Shown piece by piece: positions 58,370-64,000 of a stretch of DNA of 64,000 nucleotides (positions within the stretch are counted from its first letter, which is position 1; every line of letters starts with the position of its first letter). The stretch is from NCBI GenBank assembly GCA_029531795.1, contig JAPEIS010000015.1, positions 682,001-746,000 of the forward strand, written 5' to 3'. The position numbers and the translations under genes were made by a program. The notes beneath the pieces were generated by a model that made no database searches, had not been told where the DNA came from, and saw only the letters and a list, made by a program, of their open reading frames with translations. This DNA is from Sclerotinia nivalis (taxonomy: Eukaryota > Ascomycota > Leotiomycetes > Helotiales > Sclerotiniaceae).

Positions 58370-60254
58370 GTGAGTGCACCGGTGGTGCTGTGGGGAACAA
58401 GAGACTAGAGACAATGGATTAAATATACTAAATGGGATTTTATGCTATTAGCTTTAGAATTCCTTTCCTTTTCTTTTTAGGGAGAGGCCCCAAAATATTT
58501 GCACTTCACTCTTTCATGGGGTATTTTCAAGGGATGTTCTAAAGTTGCATTGATTCATGTAAGATCTATGTACCACACTAACCCCATACTTAGCTTTGAA
58601 ATTGCACAGTCTGGTTACGAGCTTTTCTCACGAAAGAAGTAGATTGTACGTTTCCTTCAAATGTACATGAAACCGTCACCCATGCTCTGTGAATTTAGCT
58701 ATGTGTTCCAGCAACTTTCCATGCGCATGAGCCCAAGTCCATCTAATTGGTGGGAATATTGAGACATACTTTGAAAAACGTGTGGATCGTTTTGGTATTG
58801 GATAAGGGCTTGCACCATGGGCAATTTTCCTTCGAGTATGAATGACGCTGACAAGACATGGTGAAAGGTCGCCTTTCAAAGCCCAAAGTCAGACTGTGAT
58901 AGCTGAGAGATTATCGGTTTGCGATAGTGGCGAGGTAAATCGCAGCAGTAACAAAATTGTTTAAAATCCTTCAGTTGGTAGTGCAGTATTGTTTATTATA
59001 AGTTGGTTACAAAGTGAATATGCTTGACAGCTTTACTCTTGAATTATTCTTCCGGATGTTCTCGACAGAACTTTTTGTTTGTCGTAAAGAGGATGAGGTT
59101 GAGATGTGAGTGATCATAAAGGATTATAAACCTCGAGATATAATGACTGTAGAGAGATAATTAAAGCGTAGTATTCAATATTGTACTTTTCCTTTCGGAT
59201 CTTATAAGAACAAAACTTTACTATATTGTAAAACATCTGTACTAAGGTGATGTATGACAGATTCACTAGAACATACATTTAAGATCCACTCTAAAAATAA
59301 ATTAGGGATTGGCTTAGTTGAATAGTAAATAAAAGAAGAACTCTTTTTTGATACAATAGCATAAACGGTGAATGGCAGCTAGTGAATGGCAAGCACTGAC
59401 TACAACTTTTGTGGAATAATCTAGTCTCGTAATTTGCGACCCGTCATTCCCAAACTTCTCTTGATCGACACGTTTCCAGTCCCATGAATACCGTACTGAG
59501 ATATATAAGCTTGATTGAAGATATTTGCTAAGGCTTAAGTTTTTATCACGCGATCAGCCATAGACTGCCGTCCACAATAACAGTTCTGAAGAAGCTGATC
59601 GTTTGCTTTCTTCGCTGCAAGCAGTTGAACTTATTATTAAAATGTAACGGGGCAAAGATTGGTGGAATGATCAAATGGCCTATATGTAAACACAGCGATA
59701 AAGATGTTGATGCAAACTGACTGATGAGTGGGAGCTATTTTACGTTGAAAGTGCTACTCATGCCTCTACTCATGCCTCCGATCATAGATGGGATTTTCCT
59801 CAACATTGAAGAGCAGATGTCAAGTTTAATGAAGAAAAGTATGGGAGATAGCAAAGTTTTTTTTTACTTCAGAGGCTATTTAATTTCATCTCAATTTTCA
59901 CATCACCACCGATTTCCAGCTAAAAAAACCCCCCATATATTTAACACTCAATTGCGACTTCTCCTTCTTGGCCCTCCATTTCATTTCATTCCTCTATTAT
60001 ATCATCTTCCTAAATAAAGTAAGCAAATGAACCAAAAATCACCAAGTCAAAATGAAAGGTGGCCAAAAAATATGGGGAAAGGAAGGAAATGAAATGTTGG
60101 AAATACTTACTGCTACTGATGGTATTGTAGAGATTTTTTTCAACTGACCTTGATAACCTTCTTTAAGGGTTCGATACGAGCCTTAAACTTTTCGAAAGAT
60201 TTCATGAGTAAATGTTAAAGGTAAAGTCAATAATGTTAGTATATAGAAAGGATA
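58370..60254. other. Intergenic region left of the Fot1-like element
   Basis: No convincing gene over 1.9 kb. A 97-codon plus-strand frame (59724-60017) has mixed hydrophobic and low-complexity composition and is not assigned. The sequence is AT-rich, with no tandem repeat of note. Confidence 0.5.
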
Positions 60255-62106
60255 ACGTGGTTTATCAGTGTGCGGATCATATCAGTGTGTGGGTCACTTT
60301 CACCTCAATTCACTCTTTCAAATCCATATTATTCAACAACAATTAAATCAATTGATTAAAACTATAAAGATTCTAATAATCTAGGATCTATTATATTATT
60401 TTGACAAATCCTTGTATTATGCCCAGTCTTTCTATACTTACTATAGTATCGACTAGAAGATGCTTCCCCATTAGAATTCTCCCCTTTTTAACGCTCGTCG
60501 TGTTGAATTTGAATATCAATCTTTTGTTAAGATAATATATCGGTAGCCTTTTATTCAGTAAGCACTCCTCCTTAACGTAATTGAGTTTTTTTTGTGCGTC
60601 GATGTTTGCTTAATGCTTCATTTGCTGCCCAAAGTATACGAATCTCTGTATTTAAAAGTGTATTTTCATATGCTAATCTCTCTGTACCTTTAGCTAAAGC
60701 TAATACAGTTTCGAATATAAATGTAGGAGAGCTTGATTGATGACGAGCCATTCGAGATCTTACTAAAGTCGATTGTAAAAAAGCTTCAGTTAGGTTGTGA
60801 GGGGTTTGAGAAGTTTATAAATCTTGATCGAAAGAAGGAGGAGTAGGTGTGCGAATTCGAATATCTAGTTTCGAAAGTACAGTTTCAGGATCAAATGGTA
60901 TTAAACCTGTTTCTCGAAACTCTGATTTTATATTCTGAATCGTAATTGATTCTTGGTATACAGCTTTGAAAATTATAAAGAATTCAACTTTCGAAATATG
61001 ATTGATATGTACTTTGATAAACCCATCAATTTGAATACCATATGAACGTTTCAGACTGCTAAAACAGCCAACATCAAATGATTGAGTTAAATGATTTGAA
61101 TGTGATGGTAATTTTAAACAGATAATATTATTCTCTTTGCAATACGATTGAAAAGGTATTGATTTATAGCTTTTATATTCATCTAGTATCAATATTCGAT
61201 ATTTGCCTTTTCTTCGATTCTTAGTATGCTTATCGAAGTGTTTCAATTATTCTAAATCTGTTTCATTGTTTATCCATCTATTAGATATAGGTTTAATAGC
61301 CCATTCCACAGGAAAATCGGTTTCGGTATACCAATTGGAAAGATGAACCTATCCTTGAACCATTAGAAATAGGGATATAGTTTTATCCTTCCCATTTCCA
61401 TATATTATTATTGTAGCCCATTCTCGATTGTTTAATTGTATTGATTTACTTCTACTGCATCTCTCAACACTAGTGACAACCATTGCAATACATATAATCC
61501 CCATCATAAAGCTTGTTTCGTCGAAATTGTAGAAATCGCTATCGAGAATATCATATTTCGCTCGCATATTCGAAACCAGTCGAAACCACTCTTCAATAAA
61601 CTTAGGATCTTCGTAAAGAGCTCTTTGAAAGTTATAAACACGATTAAAACGTATCTTTAATTCGATTCGACGCTTTACGAATTGATATGCCCAGAACTTC
61701 CCAATACATTTTGTATTTTTCGATTCAAGAATATGATTCGCTATATCTTCTACATTTCTAAATTTAGATGGAAATCCTTCCATATCCATATCGAGTATAT
61801 ACTCAGAAATGATATTCTTTTCTAGTTCTAAAAGATTATAAGATTTAGGTCGATATTCGGAGCGAGGAGTAAAACCATTAATTCTATATTGTAGTGTTGT
61901 ATTCGAGATATTATATATCTTTGCAATTTTTCGAATGCTTATTTTTTTATCTTTTTGAATAGCTTCGATAATGAGGAGTATACAGGCTTCTTGGTTATTC
62001 GAATTCATTGTAGATTGTTGATAAAATGTGTGTTGAAAGAGAAGAGATTGAATTGAGGTGAAAGTGACCCACACACTGATATGACCCGCACACTGATAAA
62101 CCACGT
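60255..62106 (-). mobile_element. Fot1/pogo-type (Tc1-mariner) DNA transposon, degenerate, 1852 bp
   Basis: Inverted termini of about 60 bp begin ACGTGGTTTATCAGTGTGCG at 60255 and are mirrored at the right end (62106). They are flanked by TA on both sides (60253-60254 and 62107-62108), the Tc1-mariner target duplication. Within the termini ATCAGTGTG occurs twice. The single minus-strand frame encodes a pogo-type transposase (next entry). Size and layout resemble fungal Fot1 and Botrytis Flipper elements. The termini are nearly identical to each other, while the coding part carries many stops. Confidence 0.92.
60362..62008 (-). pseudogene. Fot1/pogo-type DDE transposase, inactivated by stop codons
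   Basis: Moves the element by cut-and-paste in intact relatives. The frame runs from ATG at 62008 to a natural stop at 60362, 549 codons with no frameshift. It is interrupted by seven stops at 61349-61351, 61247-61249, 60815-60817, 60572-60574, 60551-60553, 60527-60529 and 60488-60490. An N-terminal Psq-like helix-turn-helix (I-R-K-I-A-K-I-Y-N-I-S-N-T-T-L) and CENP-B-like region precede the DDE domain. The first Asp is in Y-N-F-D-E-T and the third in Q-S-F-D-V-G-C-F. The second, usually D-G-H-x-S-H, reads D-E-Y-K-S-Y. The C-terminal zinc-knuckle remnant has G-H-N-T-R-I-C but a lost Cys. All changes fit G:C to A:T decay. Confidence 0.9.
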
Positions 62107-63780
62107 TATATGAACTTATTACAGCAGCGGTGTCATTTGTACCTAGATATATATTTTGTGATTTTGTGAATATATGTTTTTCGGATATAATGAATTTTTT
62201 TGATCACTGCATTTTGTTAAAAAAAAAAGAATATGAATATCATCAATAAGCCATAACACGCTTATGGAATTGATTTATTATAATAACAAGAATCTCAAAT
62301 TGACGGCCTAGTGAGTGATTAAAATCTCATCACCGCATTTGCTCTCCCAATTCTTTCTCCACTGAGGGCTTTCATACATGAAACAGTTACAACTTTGTGC
62401 TATTGATGATTTCCGAGTAATATGCCCATAGGAAATATCGGACTGATACAATTGACATTGATCAGCACTTTCCTGATTGACAACAGCAGAGAAGAATGAG
62501 ATCACGTGCACGACAACACGCGGAGGTTTGCAAATTGATAACAACCAGGAAACTATGAGCATGAACATACCATCTCAAGCATTCAAACTTTGTACTACAC
62601 ATGTTGATATGTATCCGCGATGTTGTCTTTTCTAAAGTTCGAGATGAGTGTCATGATTTAAATTTAAATGTAAGGTGATGCTTGAAATTTGTGGTCAATT
62701 GAAGATGGAGGTGAGAAAATTAGCAAACACCACCTGTGATCAGGCGAAGCGAATCTAGCGGGCCGCACCTAGCTAAATCTTACATTGCCAAAGCACGGAA
62801 ACCAAAAAGTCTCTCTATCTACTCCGACGCTCTGTCAACCTCATATTTGCTAGGTGTATTTGATACGCTCACACAAAGAATTGCATCAATATTTGATGTT
62901 AAAGGGCATGAGATGATAGGCCCATGTCATATTGAGATATCAAACATTGGGTCTTATACAAACAGGATGAGTCCCGTGGCCAATCGTATCCGAAGCCATC
63001 CAGACTTTTGCTATTTCATTGACCAAGACCATCTGATTCGTCGCATTATCTTTTTCAACCCTATAAGTTGCTGTGTCATTGACATGCTTCACATTCTTCA
63101 TATCCCAGTTTCAGATTTCTTTGGTGGTCGAGGCGGCGGTCTACGGTCAGACCTCCTTTCCCTCGCCCCTCTTCCATGTTTCGTTATCATGCAAAGCTTT
63201 AATGCCACGTTGAGTTAAATCTTTGTCGTACGGTGTTTTGGGGTTTGGTTTGCAAACATCGCGGGTGGATCTTCTTGAGGTCTGTTTTCGTTTCCTATTA
63301 ATGATCAACCTTATGAGCCGCGTTGATGCCCATGAGATCATCACTACTTTTTTTACTACTGGCAATAGAATTCAGCTAGTCTTGGTAAATGTAGTGAAAG
63401 GTGTTTTTTTTGATCTTTTTTTGCAAAGCCTGAAGTTTAGCATCAATATTTCGCTTCTGTTTCGATTGGGTGCAGGCTCTAATTGCATAAGGGAAGCAAC
63501 TTCAGTCGTCTCAAGGCTTTACCGGATGAAACAATAGTGCATCTTAAGGTCAAAATCATCCCTTAATCAGATTAAATTGAAGATTTAGACTGAGATTAGG
63601 AGAAAAATTCCCGTCATAAAGCTTACATATGAAGAGAATCTTAAGCTTTATGCTGCGAGGGTATCCAATCGGATATCGTGCTACAGATGTGTACGATGAA
63701 GTTTAAGAGCTGAAGATAAACCTCCGACACAAACGCGGCCGGAGAACGTTCCATATGTTCTGTCAAACTCTAGTACCGAT
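62107..63780. other. Intergenic region right of the Fot1-like element
   Basis: No gene is convincing. The longest frame is a 160-codon plus-strand one (62736-63218) that lacks an early ATG and has no motif; a frame of that length is about what chance would give in this window. Overlapping minus-strand frames near 63147-63365 and 62308-62568 are no better. Confidence 0.45.
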
Positions 63781-64000
63781 GCTCCACATTCATCTATATA
63801 TACAACGCGGGGGGATATCTTTCTTCCCTCCATGAATCACTTTCTCTAATCGGAACCTTGGTCGCCTTCTCAAAGTCAAAAATACATTCATTTTATACCT
63901 TGATACATTCTTTCCACGTTGATCGTGCATCTTTCTTGTCATTTAAGCGCAGAACAAAAAACGAATAATATCCTTCTATTAATCAATTGTTATTTCCAGG
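63781..64000 (+). promoter_or_regulatory. Promoter-like sequence for a gene beyond the right edge
   Basis: A TCTATATATACAACG element at about 63793-63807 is followed by pyrimidine-rich sequence with many C/T and A runs, resembling a fungal promoter and leader. The window ends in TTATTTCCAGG, which could be an intron acceptor in a 5' UTR. No start codon of a matching gene is inside the window. Confidence 0.3.

Noticed and set aside
62736..63218. 160-codon plus-strand open frame
   Set aside because: No early ATG, no motif and overlapping frames on the other strand; about one run of this length is expected by chance in the window.

Overview
This window looks like nuclear DNA of a filamentous ascomycete. 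The genes carry short introns, mostly 46-60 nt, with GT...AG borders and CTAAC/CTAAT branch sites. The families are typical of Pezizomycotina: Zn2Cys6 regulators, a GPI-anchored GH76 protein, an A-T-R NRPS-like reductase, an OPT transporter and Kex2-type secreted proteins. Intergenic DNA is rich in C/T microsatellites and includes a decayed Fot1/pogo transposon about the size of Botrytis Flipper. A leotiomycete (Botrytis/Sclerotinia relatives) is my best guess. That is an inference from general resemblance, not from a search.

Layout. 1-1921 (+): 3' part of an OPT oligopeptide transporter. 2762-4981 (-): Zn2Cys6 regulator. 4982-9143: gene-poor DNA. 9144-10349 (-): F-box/2EXR-like protein. 10350-17045: gene-poor, with a 1.2-kb long-inverted-repeat element (13453-14638) and a microsatellite belt. 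17046-18516 (-): GH76 mannosidase-like GPI protein. 20345-21415 (+): lysine-rich protein built on a 32-residue repeat. 23050-26373 (+): NRPS-like reductase. 27674-28951 (-): aminoglycoside-phosphotransferase-fold protein. 29634-32072 (-): seven-exon Zn2Cys6 regulator. 33888-34301 and 35184-35522 (+): two related small secreted proteins. 36600-37165 (-): decayed gene fragment. 38300-41300: 3 kb without usable ORFs.

41531-54536 is the most interesting block. It holds a large unknown secreted protein, a membrane acyltransferase-3-like protein, a GT2 polysaccharide synthase, and a 1019-residue fusion of a GH16-like extracellular jelly roll to an acyltransferase-3-like membrane domain. A synthase, two related candidate acylation proteins and a surface glycan-binding module side by side suggest a pathway that makes and O-acylates a surface polysaccharide. 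The small repeats and the MITE in this block lie in its intergenic spacers.

54770-58369: a medium-chain reductase transcribed divergently from a C2H2-Zn2Cys6 regulator. One intron of the reductase has swallowed a hAT-like MITE whose sibling copy lies in the GT2/fusion promoter region. 60255-62106: a Fot1/pogo element with seven in-frame stops and no frameshift, the pattern expected of C-to-T (RIP-like) decay. 62107-64000: no confident gene.

All gene models were spliced by eye, joining reading frames through consensus splice sites so that the phase stays consistent. No database search was possible.
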